Shown piece by piece: positions 6,062 through 13,621 of a DNA stretch of 14,394 nucleotides (its first letter is position 1; each line of letters starts with the position of its first letter). The DNA is from Candidatus Omnitrophota bacterium (GTDB lineage: Bacteria; Omnitrophota; Gorgyraeia; Gygaellales; Profunditerraquicolaceae): assembly GCA_028717055.1 (NCBI GenBank), contig JAQUOO010000019.1:1-14394 (forward strand), written 5' to 3'. The translations under genes and the position numbers were made by a program. The notes beneath the pieces are model-generated. The model made no database searches. It saw only the letters and a list, made by a program, of their open reading frames with translations, and had not been told where the DNA came from.

Positions 6062-7841
6062 TATTAACCGCCTCCTGCTCTTTTTTATCCAATAAAAACC
6101 TTCCCATTACAAGATTATCCATTTCCGTCCGCATAAAACACCTAAAGGCATCTTCCGGGCTGCAGACAAGCGGCTCACCCCTTATATTAAACGAAGTATT
6201 GATTACTACAGGACAACCGGTTTTTTTATAGAATTGATTTATTGTATCATAATATAGTGGATTATCTTCCTTTTTTATAGTCTGGATTCTCGCTGAATAA
6301 TCTACATGCGTAACTGCGGGTATCAACGAACGAATAACCTTCATTTTATCCAATCCTCTTAGCCCCTCTGATAGAGATTCATTTTCTATCCGCTTATCGC
6401 TCCTTAAAGGAGCGACTAAAAGCATATAAGGGCTTTCAACACCTAATTCAAACCACTCTCCAGCTTTATCATTTAAAACCGTAGGAGCAAAAGGCCTGAA
6501 TGACTCGCGGTATTTTATTTTCAGGTTCAATTTTAACTGCATATCGGGATTGCGCGCATCGCCGATTATGCTCCTGGCGCCTAAGCCTCGAGGGCCAAAT
6601 TCCAAACGCCCCTGAAACCATCCTATAATTTTACCCTGAATAATTAAACCGGAAACAACTTCAGGTATCTCTGAAAAGGACAATTTTTTGTATGACGCGC
6701 CTGCTTTCTTAAGAAAACTTTCTATTTCGTTATCGCTATAAGATGGCCCAAATAGAGAGTTATCCTGCCTGCCAGAGTTTTTATCCGGCTCTCTTTTGTT
6801 GCCTAAATACTTATGCCAAACCCAAAACGCTGCTCCTAAAGCGCCTCCGGAATCTCCGCTTGCCGGCTGTATCCATATCTCTTTAAAAGGGCTTTCACGC
6901 AAGATTCGGCCGTTGCCAACGCAATTCAACGCCACTCCTCCGGCAAGACAAAGATTATTCTGTTTTGTAACCTTATGCACATAAGCAGCCATCCTTAACA
7001 TAATCTCTTCGGTAACCTTCTGGATAGAAGCGGCAATATCCATGTCTTTTTCCCTGATTCCGGCCTCCGGTTTCCTCGGCGGCCCGCCAAATAATCTCTC
7101 AAACCTCCAATTAATCATTTTCATACCGTTACAAAAACCAAAATATTTCATATCTAATTTAAAAGAACCGTCTTTTTTAAGATCAATCAAGTTATCTAAA
7201 ATCAAACCGGAGTACTTCGGTTCACCGTAAGGAGCCAATCCCATAAGTTTATACTCGCCCGAATTAACCTTAAAACCGGCATAATACGTGAAAGCGGAAT
7301 ATAGCAACCCTAAAGAGTGAGGAAATTTAAGATAATATTCTAGTTCCAAATCGTTTTCTTTGCCGACACCAAAACTTGTTGTTTCCCATTCCCCCACTCC
7401 GTCTATAGTCAAAAAAGCTGCCTCTTTAAACGGCGAGGGGTAGAAGGCGCTGGCGGCATGCGAACGATGATGCTCGGAAAACAAGATTTCTCCCTCGAAA
7501 TCCAGCTCTTTCCGAATGATATCCGGAATCCAAAGCTTCTGTTTCAGCCACAAAGGTATAGCCTGAATGAATTGCCTGACCCCTGTTGGAGCATACATAA
7601 GATACGTTTCCAGAATCCGCTCAAATTTTATAAAGGGCTTATCATAAAACACAACATAATCCAGGTCTCTTGGTTTTATATCCGCGGTTTTCAAACACCA
7701 ATTTATAGAATTTATGGGGAAACTAAAGTCATGTTTCTTGCGCGTAAAGCGCTCTTCTTCAACGGCGCCAATAATTTTGCCGTCTTGTAAAAGACACGCT
7801 GCGCTATCGTGATAAAAACAGGCTAGACCCAGAATATTCAT
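6024..7841 (-). CDS. NodU/CmcH-family carbamoyltransferase
   Basis: 605 residues, the usual family length. The N-terminal Kae1/YrdC-like domain starts MNILGLACFYHDSAACLL (1-18), then EEERFTRKKHD (28-38), FSEHHRSHAASAFYPSPF (121-138) with the metal-binding histidine cluster, AAFLTIDGVGEWET (141-154), GLAPYGEP (201-208) and LAGGVALNC (299-307). The C-terminal domain has FGPRGLGARSIIGD and YRESFRPFAPTVL, the adenylation/transfer region; the common GPRALG reads GPRGLG here. The family transfers the carbamoyl group of carbamoyl phosphate, through carbamoyl-AMP, to a hydroxyl of a sugar or natural product. In a glycosyltransferase block the likely target is a hydroxyl on a surface-glycan sugar (inference). 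The ribosome-binding site is weak (AAAAGATAAAA), and the gene follows the GT2 gene by 21 bp. Its 3' end overlaps the SxtJ-family gene. Confidence 0.93.
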   Translation of the reverse strand: MNILGLACFYHDSAACLLQDGKIIGAVEEERFTRKKHDFSFPINSINWCLKTADIKPRDLDYVVFYDKPFIKFERILETYLMYAPTGVRQFIQAIPLWLKQKLWIPDIIRKELDFEGEILFSEHHRSHAASAFYPSPFKEAAFLTIDGVGEWETTSFGVGKENDLELEYYLKFPHSLGLLYSAFTYYAGFKVNSGEYKLMGLAPYGEPKYSGLILDNLIDLKKDGSFKLDMKYFGFCNGMKMINWRFERLFGGPPRKPEAGIREKDMDIAASIQKVTEEIMLRMAAYVHKVTKQNNLCLAGGVALNCVGNGRILRESPFKEIWIQPASGDSGGALGAAFWVWHKYLGNKREPDKNSGRQDNSLFGPSYSDNEIESFLKKAGASYKKLSFSEIPEVVSGLIIQGKIIGWFQGRLEFGPRGLGARSIIGDARNPDMQLKLNLKIKYRESFRPFAPTVLNDKAGEWFELGVESPYMLLVAPLRSDKRIENESLSEGLRGLDKMKVIRSLIPAVTHVDYSARIQTIKKEDNPLYYDTINQFYKKTGCPVVINTSFNIRGEPLVCSPEDAFRCFMRTEMDNLVMGRFLLDKKEQEAVNNGGNRREAFEPD

Positions 7842-7862
7842 TTTTATCTTTTAGGTATCAAT

Positions 7863-8612
7863 TTATCCATTATGTGAAAAATAAAGGCTATCTCCGCTGC
7901 TTTGCCTATGCCGGGAAATTAACAGAAGAATTATACTTGCCAAACAATTAAAAAGTTTACTGATATTATAGTGCGATTTTCCACGATACCTCTTTTTAAA
8001 ACAAATAGGAAATTCAAGAAAATTGCATCTTTTATTGAAAAATAAAGGGAGGAATCTATGATAACCGCGATTCAATTTATAACTAACTGGAAAGACATTT
8101 TTCTTAAATACCCTGTAAGGCGTAGCTATATCCCTAAATTTTGTTTGGAAAATAAGGTTGATAATCGAATTACCTAAATAAGAAAATATCCTGACTATAG
8201 CGCCATCCTTCCTGACAACTCTACAGCCAAGCACTGCGTCAAAGCCTTCGTTGAGCTTAGCTAACATATATCTTATATATAGGGGATCGCATTGACAATC
8301 CCCATCCATGGTTATAATTATATCATTCTTGGCCATTTGAAATCCTTTTGAAAGCGCTGACGTCTGCCCGGATCTCTCGCTAAGCCTACAATAACAAATA
8401 TGCCTGTCACACGCAGAGAGAGCGCTTATTGCCTCTTTGGTATTATCAGAGCTGAAATCATCGATAAATATCAACTCATAGCCGATGCGCAATTTTTCCA
8501 ATTCCGGACTTAAACTTTTATACAAATAATCTATATTCTCCGCTTCATTATTAACCGGGATAATCACAGAAATACCACATTGATTTTCATGGCTAAATTC
8601 ACTTTTTAACAT
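7863..8612 (-). CDS. GT2 glycosyltransferase, polyprenol-phosphate-sugar synthase type
   Basis: 249 residues. ISVIIPVNNEAENIDYLY (14-31), LIFIDDFSSDNT (47-58) and TMDGDCQCDP (101-110, with D103 and D105) give the GT-A fold with its DxD residues. RSGQTSALSKGF and YRGKSHYNISKLF are typical of GtrB/DPM-like enzymes that put a sugar on undecaprenyl phosphate. After about residue 220 one hydrophobic helix (LASIILLLI) follows, but the last 17 residues (SRHRQSSGDSLYFSHNG) look unlike a normal tail. The neighbouring frame continues protein-like and stops two bases before the carbamoyltransferase ATG, so a natural or assembly frameshift near 7911-7920 is possible. No Shine-Dalgarno sequence is seen before the ATG at 8612. 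The gene lies 72 bp after the GT39-like gene. Confidence 0.82.
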   Translation of the reverse strand: MLKSEFSHENQCGISVIIPVNNEAENIDYLYKSLSPELEKLRIGYELIFIDDFSSDNTKEAISALSACDRHICYCRLSERSGQTSALSKGFQMAKNDIIITMDGDCQCDPLYIRYMLAKLNEGFDAVLGCRVVRKDGAIVRIFSYLGNSIINLIFQTKFRDIATPYRVFKKNVFPVSYKLNRGYHRFLPLFFNKRCNFLEFPICFKKRYRGKSHYNISKLFNCLASIILLLISRHRQSSGDSLYFSHNG

Positions 8613-8684
8613 ATCATAAAAATATTAACAACCGAGCAATCATCTGATAAAATTACCGGGGGCAAAATACAGACAGTTATGGCC

Positions 8685-10241
8685 TTATTGAGCGGTTTTA
8701 TACCGCAAGATCTCAATACCATCAAAACTAAATTCTTTTTTCTCGACAAAAATATAATTGCTCTGTAAATATTCCGCAAACATCCGGTAATTTCCTAAAC
8801 CGGGCCAATATCTGGAAACAATTACCCAGAGATCGGATTTTTTATCGGCATTCTCCCTGATAAAAGCCTTGACGCCATCAAGCCCAATTCCCGTAACAAG
8901 ATTTCTCCCGTCATAAAACTCTTTTCGCCAGGTTCCATTAACCAACCTTACTTTACCGTTAATTCCATTACCGATGGATGAAAAATCCCCGGAAAAATGT
9001 TTATAATATAGCCAAAAAGGAGTAATCTGCGGCGAAGGAATAATTATAATCCTATCCGAACCCCTGATATATTTTTCGACATAGGCGGCTGCTTCTCTCC
9101 ACGAAGAATAATCCGGCGGATTATAGTAAAAACTTAAGTGGAAATAACTGCTCAAAATAATCCCCATGAGCGCAATCAACAGGATGACTTTCGATGATAA
9201 AAAGGCTATGCCTCTTGCAATAATCAGGTAATAAGCAGGCAGAGCAAATATCATGTACTTGGGAGAAAAACAGTTAAAACCGAACAATCCCAGTAAAATC
9301 AAAACCAAAAACGGAACCCAAAACCATCCAAGACAATAAGCAGTACTCTTTCTTTTATTCCAAAAACCCGCAAATACACCATAAATATAAAAAACAAGAA
9401 AAAGTATACCGATAATAATCGATAAGAAAACTACCGAAGAACCTGCTTGATGGGCTGTCGCTCCCTGCGCAACATAGCCTCCACCTGAGCTGAATACATT
9501 AAACAACTCCCAAATCCTTGATATGTTTACTCCCGGCAGCCCAGCCGCATGTAAATCTTCAAAAACATAATTTCTGAATCTATACAGCAAGAAAATCAGA
9601 GCAAAAACCGGAATAGTAACCAGAAATGACGCAATACTCCAACTTTTTTTGCCGATATGGATAATTTTAAAGAGAATGGCTATTTGAAACAAAAACAATA
9701 GGATAGCTATAGGACTGGTCAAAACTGCCAAAATAGCGAAGATAAAATATACGCAGAAACCGAATAAACGGCCACGTTTAACCGCAAGGATATAGGTTAA
9801 GCTGGAAATTATGCATAAGAAAACCAGTAAAGAATAATTCCTGGCCTGCTGAGACCAGGCAATATGATAATAAGAAACAGCCAGCAAAAAAGCGGCAATA
9901 ATCCCGGTCTTTTTCTCAAACAGTTCTTTGCCCAAATAATATATGAACAAAACGGAAAGAAAACCGAAGATTACCGAAGGCAGCCTGGAAACAAACTCTC
10001 CTATTCCAGAAATGCTTGTCCAGATTTGAAGGAAAATGAAGTAAAGCGGCCTGGTTAAATAGTGGTCACTGAAAATTGCGCTGATCTGGTTAACTGCAAA
10101 CTGCAGGCTACAGGCTTCATCATACCAAAAACTCTTCTGGCTTAAAGTATGCAAACGCAAAAACAGAGCAAGAAATAAAATCAGAGAAATCAGCAGGAAT
10201 GTTTTAAGGGACCTTTCTCCTTTACTAAATTCTTTTCCCAT
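8685..10241 (-). CDS. GT39/ArnT-like membrane glycosyltransferase (GT-C fold)
   Basis: 518 residues. The first helix (LLISLILFLALFLRL, about 16-30) leads to the outer loop FWYDEACSLQ (39-47), whose D41-E42 match the catalytic acidic pair of protein mannosyltransferase/ArnT-type enzymes. LTRPLYFIFLQIW (62-74) stands where HPPLYY usually occurs. Then comes WSQQARNYSLL (129-139), the R-x-Y-S-L motif typical of the family, followed by many helices and a C-terminal soluble domain (about 375-518) with no membrane segments. These enzymes take a sugar from a polyprenyl phosphate donor on the outer face of the inner membrane and attach it to lipid, glycan or protein. The ATG at 10241 has AAGGGGGA 12 bases upstream. 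It is the first gene of the minus-strand block, divergent from the O-antigen ligase, and the GT2 behind it could make its donor. Confidence 0.86.
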   Translation of the reverse strand: MGKEFSKGERSLKTFLLISLILFLALFLRLHTLSQKSFWYDEACSLQFAVNQISAIFSDHYLTRPLYFIFLQIWTSISGIGEFVSRLPSVIFGFLSVLFIYYLGKELFEKKTGIIAAFLLAVSYYHIAWSQQARNYSLLVFLCIISSLTYILAVKRGRLFGFCVYFIFAILAVLTSPIAILLFLFQIAILFKIIHIGKKSWSIASFLVTIPVFALIFLLYRFRNYVFEDLHAAGLPGVNISRIWELFNVFSSGGGYVAQGATAHQAGSSVVFLSIIIGILFLVFYIYGVFAGFWNKRKSTAYCLGWFWVPFLVLILLGLFGFNCFSPKYMIFALPAYYLIIARGIAFLSSKVILLIALMGIILSSYFHLSFYYNPPDYSSWREAAAYVEKYIRGSDRIIIIPSPQITPFWLYYKHFSGDFSSIGNGINGKVRLVNGTWRKEFYDGRNLVTGIGLDGVKAFIRENADKKSDLWVIVSRYWPGLGNYRMFAEYLQSNYIFVEKKEFSFDGIEILRYKTAQ

Positions 10242-10411
10242 ATCCGCGGATTTCCCCCTTATGCCGCATACTCAAACGTGGCTACTCTTAGAATACAGGC
10301 ATACTATTAACCACAAAAGAATTCTTGATTTTTCATGAATTTGCCAGACAATATTATATCATTTTAAAGCTCAAACTCAAGCCTTGCTTAAACGCAAGAA
10401 ATAAGTAAATC

Positions 10412-10441
10412 TTGACGTTTCAACTTGGAAGGAAGTATAAT
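10412..10441 (+). promoter_or_regulatory. sigma-70-type promoter for the O-antigen ligase gene, possibly leaderless
   Basis: TTGACG (10412-10417), an 18-base spacer and TATAAT (10436-10441). Seven bases (TAAACAA) separate the -10 box from the ATG at 10449, so transcription would begin at or next to the A of the start codon. If so, the TTG at 10425 lies inside the promoter and cannot be the start. The GGAAGGAAG that resembles a ribosome-binding site would then not be transcribed. Confidence 0.45.
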
Positions 10442-10448
10442 TAAACAA

Positions 10449-11597
10449 ATGCAAGATATAATATTATTTTTTACTTTTATCCGCCCCTTTATATCTTCGC
10501 TTGCTTTTCCATATGCTAATTTTATATTTTCTGCATTTCTATTTCTGCTTCTTTTGGCCTGGCTGTTGAGAAACCCTAAAACTTTAAGGTTAACCAAATA
10601 TCTGGCATTACCTTTATCTGCATTCATATTATCAATCGCCATTTCTCTAATATTATCGCAGGATAGGTCAATAAGCATGGGGGAATCCTATAAATACGCA
10701 AGCGGAGTATTGCTTTTTCTCGCAGGAGCGTCATTTTCTTATAAATACAGAAAGCGCGCGATCTTCTGGCTGCTTGCTTCCGGATTAATTATCAGCCTTC
10801 TGTCTATTTACCAGTATGCCCTGGGCTTCCAGCACCTTACAAGCTATATCGCTGAACAAAAGATTTCCAGCTCTTTTATCCTAGATTATATCGCTCAAAA
10901 ACGCACATTTTTCCCTTTCGTCACCCCCAATGCATTAGGCGGATACTTAGCCATGGTCTTACCTCTCACCTTAACCATCGGCCCTTTAATCTGGCTAGCT
11001 ATCCCGTTATCAATGGCTTTATTTCTCACTAAGTCATTAGGCGCTCTGATAAGCCTATTGGGAGGGTTATTAATATTCTTTTATGCGCGGGGAGGGATCA
11101 AAAAAAGAAGGCTTTTTATCCTTTTGGCTGTATTAACGATTATTATATCAATATTTATTACCCGAGGAGCGATCGAAAAGAAACAGTTTACCCCAGCATT
11201 TTCAGCGTTAACCAGGTGGAATTACTGGATGGAGACAATAAAAATCATTGAAAAACATCCGTTTAACGGGGTAGGAATCGGAAATTTCAATCTTCCATCT
11301 TCCAGATACACCCATAACTCCTATTTACAAATCCTGGCGGAGACTGGTATTCTGGGGTTAGCTTCATTTTTATGGCTGGTTATTTATATTCTAAGGAAAG
11401 GTTTTAAAAGAATTAAAGATTCAGAAGACAATCAGCTTGCCGGCTTACTCTCATTATGCTGCATTTTCTTATTCCACAATGCCATCGATTTTTCGTTCTT
11501 CCTGCCGGAAATAAACACAATCTGGTGGCTGGCCCTGGGAATATTATCTTCATATCTAAGCGCGGACCGGCCTGATAAGCTTATCTCTTTTTCTTAA
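10449..11597 (+). CDS. O-antigen ligase/polymerase-type membrane protein (WaaL/Wzy family)
   Basis: 382 residues from the ATG at 10449; an in-frame TTG at 10425 would add eight. About ten or more hydrophobic helices fill the protein. The large outer loop contains FTPAFSALTRWNYWMETI, then EKHPFNGVGIGNFNL and RYTHNSYLQILAETGILGL, with the conserved histidine near residue 289. R-x-x-x-W-x-x-x-I, P-x-x-G-x-G-x-G-N-F and the H-N-S-Y-L motif are hallmarks of this family, which transfers polyprenyl-linked glycan to lipid A or to another repeat on the periplasmic side. It is the only plus-strand gene here, transcribed away from the GT39-like gene, and its 3' end overlaps the convergent GT2 gene by 42 bp. 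Ligase and polymerase cannot be told apart by sequence alone. Confidence 0.85.
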   Translation: MQDIILFFTFIRPFISSLAFPYANFIFSAFLFLLLLAWLLRNPKTLRLTKYLALPLSAFILSIAISLILSQDRSISMGESYKYASGVLLFLAGASFSYKYRKRAIFWLLASGLIISLLSIYQYALGFQHLTSYIAEQKISSSFILDYIAQKRTFFPFVTPNALGGYLAMVLPLTLTIGPLIWLAIPLSMALFLTKSLGALISLLGGLLIFFYARGGIKKRRLFILLAVLTIIISIFITRGAIEKKQFTPAFSALTRWNYWMETIKIIEKHPFNGVGIGNFNLPSSRYTHNSYLQILAETGILGLASFLWLVIYILRKGFKRIKDSEDNQLAGLLSLCCIFLFHNAIDFSFFLPEINTIWWLALGILSSYLSADRPDKLISFS

Positions 11598-12512
11598 AGC
11601 GCGCGCAAAGTATTTCCTATCCGAAATGATTATTTTAATTACTTTCGGCCGAAACAGAAAAACATACCCCCATAGACATAAATCATAAAGAAGTATCGGG
11701 ACAATATTCAAAATGAACCTGAAAAATCTCTCGTTCTTGAGCATAACGATGTACCTATTCTTGATTAAATCGCCAAACAAACGGTCGTTTAGATACCTGG
11801 CAGCCATTGGTTTATTTAATCCGCTCTCGGGGCGGCAAGATCCGCCGCGAGCATGATAAGCTACCGCTTCCGGGACATAATAAGACTTCCACCCGAGCTT
11901 GTTTGCGCGCCAAGATACGTCTAAATCCTCGTAAAACATGCGTAAATCGGTATCCAGGTAATCCTGCCCTTCTTTAATCGACTCAAGCATCTCCCTGCGG
12001 TAGAATGCGGCACAACCGCTTGCGCCAAAGACAAAACCTGCTTCTGAAAATTTCCCTGTATCCGGCAAAGCATAACCTCTTTCTTTTGCCGTCCTATAAT
12101 TAGTCAAAAATAACCCTGTGCTATCCAGTGTTTTTTTGTCTTTTCGCAATATTTTACCGCTAACCATGCCTATATCATCATTAAAGAAACCTTTCAAAGC
12201 GTTATGAATGAAATCGCCGGACAAAGACACATCATCATTAAGGCACAATATGAATTTTCCGCCGCTTGATTCTATTCCCTTATTCAAAGAGGCGCAATAA
12301 TACAAATTAACTTTACTAGAATATATTTGCGCCCAAGGGTATCTTTCTTTTATCCTTCTAAAAAAAACAGGATTGAGGGAATTATCGATAATTATCGCTT
12401 CCCTGAAATCCTGTCTTTGAGACTCTAAAGAATCAAGGCAATCTGACAAATAATTGCCTACGCCGCAGGTGACTATAACTACGCTGACAAGCGCATTTGC
12501 ATTATCTATCAT
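11556..12512 (-). CDS. GT2 glycosyltransferase, rhamnosyltransferase-like
   Basis: 318 residues from ATG 12512; a GTG at 12530 would add six, and neither has a clear ribosome-binding site. VSVVIVTCGVGNYLSDCLDS (9-28) starts the GT-A fold. AIIIDNSLNP (39-48) carries the usual DN pair, LCLNDDVSLS (89-98) the metal-binding acids, and FVFGASGCAAFYRREML (160-176) plus MFYEDLDVSWRANKLGWK (192-209) the acceptor side and the catalytic acidic stretch E195-D196-x-D198. This is the pattern of dTDP-rhamnosyltransferases of the RfbF type. A hydrophobic helix at about 268-288 and a strongly basic tail suggest membrane association. The gene lies just behind the RRM gene (21 bp, or 3 bp with the GTG) and overlaps the ligase gene tail to tail. 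The donor sugar is not certain. Confidence 0.85.
   Translation of the reverse strand: MIDNANALVSVVIVTCGVGNYLSDCLDSLESQRQDFREAIIIDNSLNPVFFRRIKERYPWAQIYSSKVNLYYCASLNKGIESSGGKFILCLNDDVSLSGDFIHNALKGFFNDDIGMVSGKILRKDKKTLDSTGLFLTNYRTAKERGYALPDTGKFSEAGFVFGASGCAAFYRREMLESIKEGQDYLDTDLRMFYEDLDVSWRANKLGWKSYYVPEAVAYHARGGSCRPESGLNKPMAARYLNDRLFGDLIKNRYIVMLKNERFFRFILNIVPILLYDLCLWGYVFLFRPKVIKIIISDRKYFARALRKRDKLIRPVRA
11574..11585. repeat. 12-bp perfect palindrome within the convergent gene overlap
   Basis: GATAAGCTTATC reads the same on both strands and lies in the 42-bp overlap of the O-antigen ligase and rhamnosyltransferase-like genes. On plus it is followed by TCTTTTTCTT. It could form a 4-bp stem with an AGCT loop, weak as a terminator. 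Because of the palindrome both proteins contain DKLI near their ends. Confidence 0.4.
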
Positions 12513-12533
12513 CTTGAATTGCAATGGCACAGA

Positions 12534-13181
12534 TTAAGATTCGGGTGGTTTTTCCGTATACGATTTTCTGCTGACTTTATAACTAGATTTTTGCGCAAGC
12601 CTGATACTCTTTTTCCAGGGTTTAACACCAGCCCCGGGCCGGGCCGGCTTTTCAGTCTTCTGCCAAGCTTTTGGCTGATCTTTCCTTTTAAGCCAACGCT
12701 TGGGATTATCCCGAAAATCCCTGCGCGGTTTTTCCTCTTGCGGCATTCCGGCTAATCCTTTGCGCTTCATATAGCTATTCGTGCGCCGGCCGCCTTTATA
12801 GGTGCCGGGCTTTCTAAAAACCGGGGTAAACCAAACCTTATCCGGCCCTGCCGCTTCCTTAGCCCTGCGTCGGGCAAAGGCCTTAATTTCCAACCGTTTT
12901 CTTACTTTCAATTCATGCGCCTTTTTCGCTTCTTCTTTGGAACGCGCGGCGCTTACATTAAGCGCTCGCCCCATGAATTCTTTACCGTTAAGCGCGGATA
13001 TCGCGGCGCTAGCTTGCTCATCATCAGGCATCTCCACAAAACCAAATCCTCTGGATTTAGGAGCTTTTTTTTGCTTCTCCATCACAATCGCTGCGGAAAG
13101 AACACTCCCAAAACCTTCAAAGAGCTTTTTTACATCAGCTTCGGCAGCCTCAAATGACAAATTTCCCACAAAAATATTCAT
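12534..13181 (-). CDS. RRM-domain RNA-binding protein with long basic tail
   Basis: 215 residues. Residues 1-80 form one RNA recognition motif: RNP2 is IFVGNL (3-8) and RNP1 is SRGFGFVE (43-50), both with the aromatic residues that stack on RNA bases. Bacterial RRM proteins of this type bind single-stranded RNA and are often cold- or stress-related. From about residue 85 the protein becomes a Lys/Arg/Pro-rich, probably disordered tail (KPGTYKGGRRTNSYMKRKG and repeated K-P, W-K-K/K-R pieces) of about 130 residues, much longer than the short glycine-rich ends of typical cyanobacterial RRM proteins. The start overlaps the YkgJ-family stop as ATGA, so translation is probably coupled. A cold-shock gene lies just upstream, which suggests an RNA-handling group. 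Confidence 0.88.
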   Translation of the reverse strand: MNIFVGNLSFEAAEADVKKLFEGFGSVLSAAIVMEKQKKAPKSRGFGFVEMPDDEQASAAISALNGKEFMGRALNVSAARSKEEAKKAHELKVRKRLEIKAFARRRAKEAAGPDKVWFTPVFRKPGTYKGGRRTNSYMKRKGLAGMPQEEKPRRDFRDNPKRWLKRKDQPKAWQKTEKPARPGAGVKPWKKSIRLAQKSSYKVSRKSYTEKPPES

Positions 13182-13564
13182 CTTGATTTGTCCTGTTTCT
13201 TCTTAGATTTTTTCTTGAATTTAACCGCCAGGCATAACACATCCGCTAAAGGGGCTAATTTCCCATTTTCATATGGAAATTCTTTGCAGTGGCGCGGTTT
13301 CAGATTATAATCGACTTTGTGAATAGCGCATAATCCCTCGGGGGTAAGAAAAGAACAGCGCTCATCCTCAACACTCGTGCCAACCCGGTAACCAGAAGGA
13401 TAATCATCATCTTTCTCAAGATGAAAGAAATCTCCCCCTTTTAATCCCAGGGATAATATTTTCTTGGCTTCATCCAGATCCACCCAAGCCCCAAAGTTAC
13501 AGCAAGCGTGCTGCTGGCTGCATTTAACGCAATCAATCTTCCTGGTTCTTCTTTTAGGCTTCAT
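13178..13564 (-). CDS. YkgJ-family cysteine-cluster protein
   Basis: 128 residues. Cysteines lie at 12, 15, 21 and 22 (DCVKCSQQHACC), 70 (ERCSF), 79 (GLCAIH), 93 (RHCKEFP) and 111 (VLCL). The C-x2-C-x5-CC start, the later C-x8-C-x13-C and the R-x-C-x-x-F-P piece fit the YkgJ/CxxCxxCC family, which is thought to bind zinc or an Fe-S cluster; its biological role is not established. The Lys-rich end (KFKKKSKKKQDKSR) could contact nucleic acid, in keeping with the coupled RRM gene behind it (4-bp overlap). No Shine-Dalgarno sequence precedes the ATG, and the stem-loop at 13575-13609 ends ten bases before it, so how this gene is translated is unclear. Confidence 0.85.
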   Translation of the reverse strand: MKPKRRTRKIDCVKCSQQHACCNFGAWVDLDEAKKILSLGLKGGDFFHLEKDDDYPSGYRVGTSVEDERCSFLTPEGLCAIHKVDYNLKPRHCKEFPYENGKLAPLADVLCLAVKFKKKSKKKQDKSR

Positions 13565-13574
13565 TATAAGTGAA

Positions 13575-13609
13575 AATAGGGTTCGGCACTATCAATGCCG
13601 AACCCTATT
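13575..13609 (-). terminator. 14-bp stem-loop after csp, probable terminator
   Basis: AATAGGGTTCGGCA (13575-13588) and TGCCGAACCCTATT (13596-13609) pair perfectly around a 7-base loop. On minus, in the direction of csp, it is followed by TTCAC, giving only a short T run at the stem end; on plus by CGTTTTT. It begins 12 bp after the csp stop and ends ten bases before the YkgJ-family ATG. It could end csp transcripts, protect their 3' ends, or limit read-through into the genes behind. Confidence 0.65.
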
Positions 13610-13621
13610 CGTTTTTCCAGG

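Noticed and set aside
10242..10251. Palindrome ATCCGCGGAT between the ribosome-binding site and ATG of the GT39-like gene
   Set aside because: Ten bases without a loop cannot form a stable hairpin, and there is no second copy to suggest an operator.
10425..10448. TTG start giving the O-antigen ligase eight more residues
   Set aside because: No ribosome-binding site precedes it, and it lies between the -35 and -10 boxes of a good promoter; the ATG at 10449 is preferred.
10388..10678. 96-codon minus-strand frame over the start of the ligase gene
   Set aside because: It lies antisense to the promoter and first helices of a well-supported membrane protein, with no motif or ribosome-binding site.
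12802..13206. 134-codon open frame on plus opposite the RRM gene
   Set aside because: It is the complement of a gene with clear RNP1 and RNP2 motifs and has no recognisable protein features of its own.
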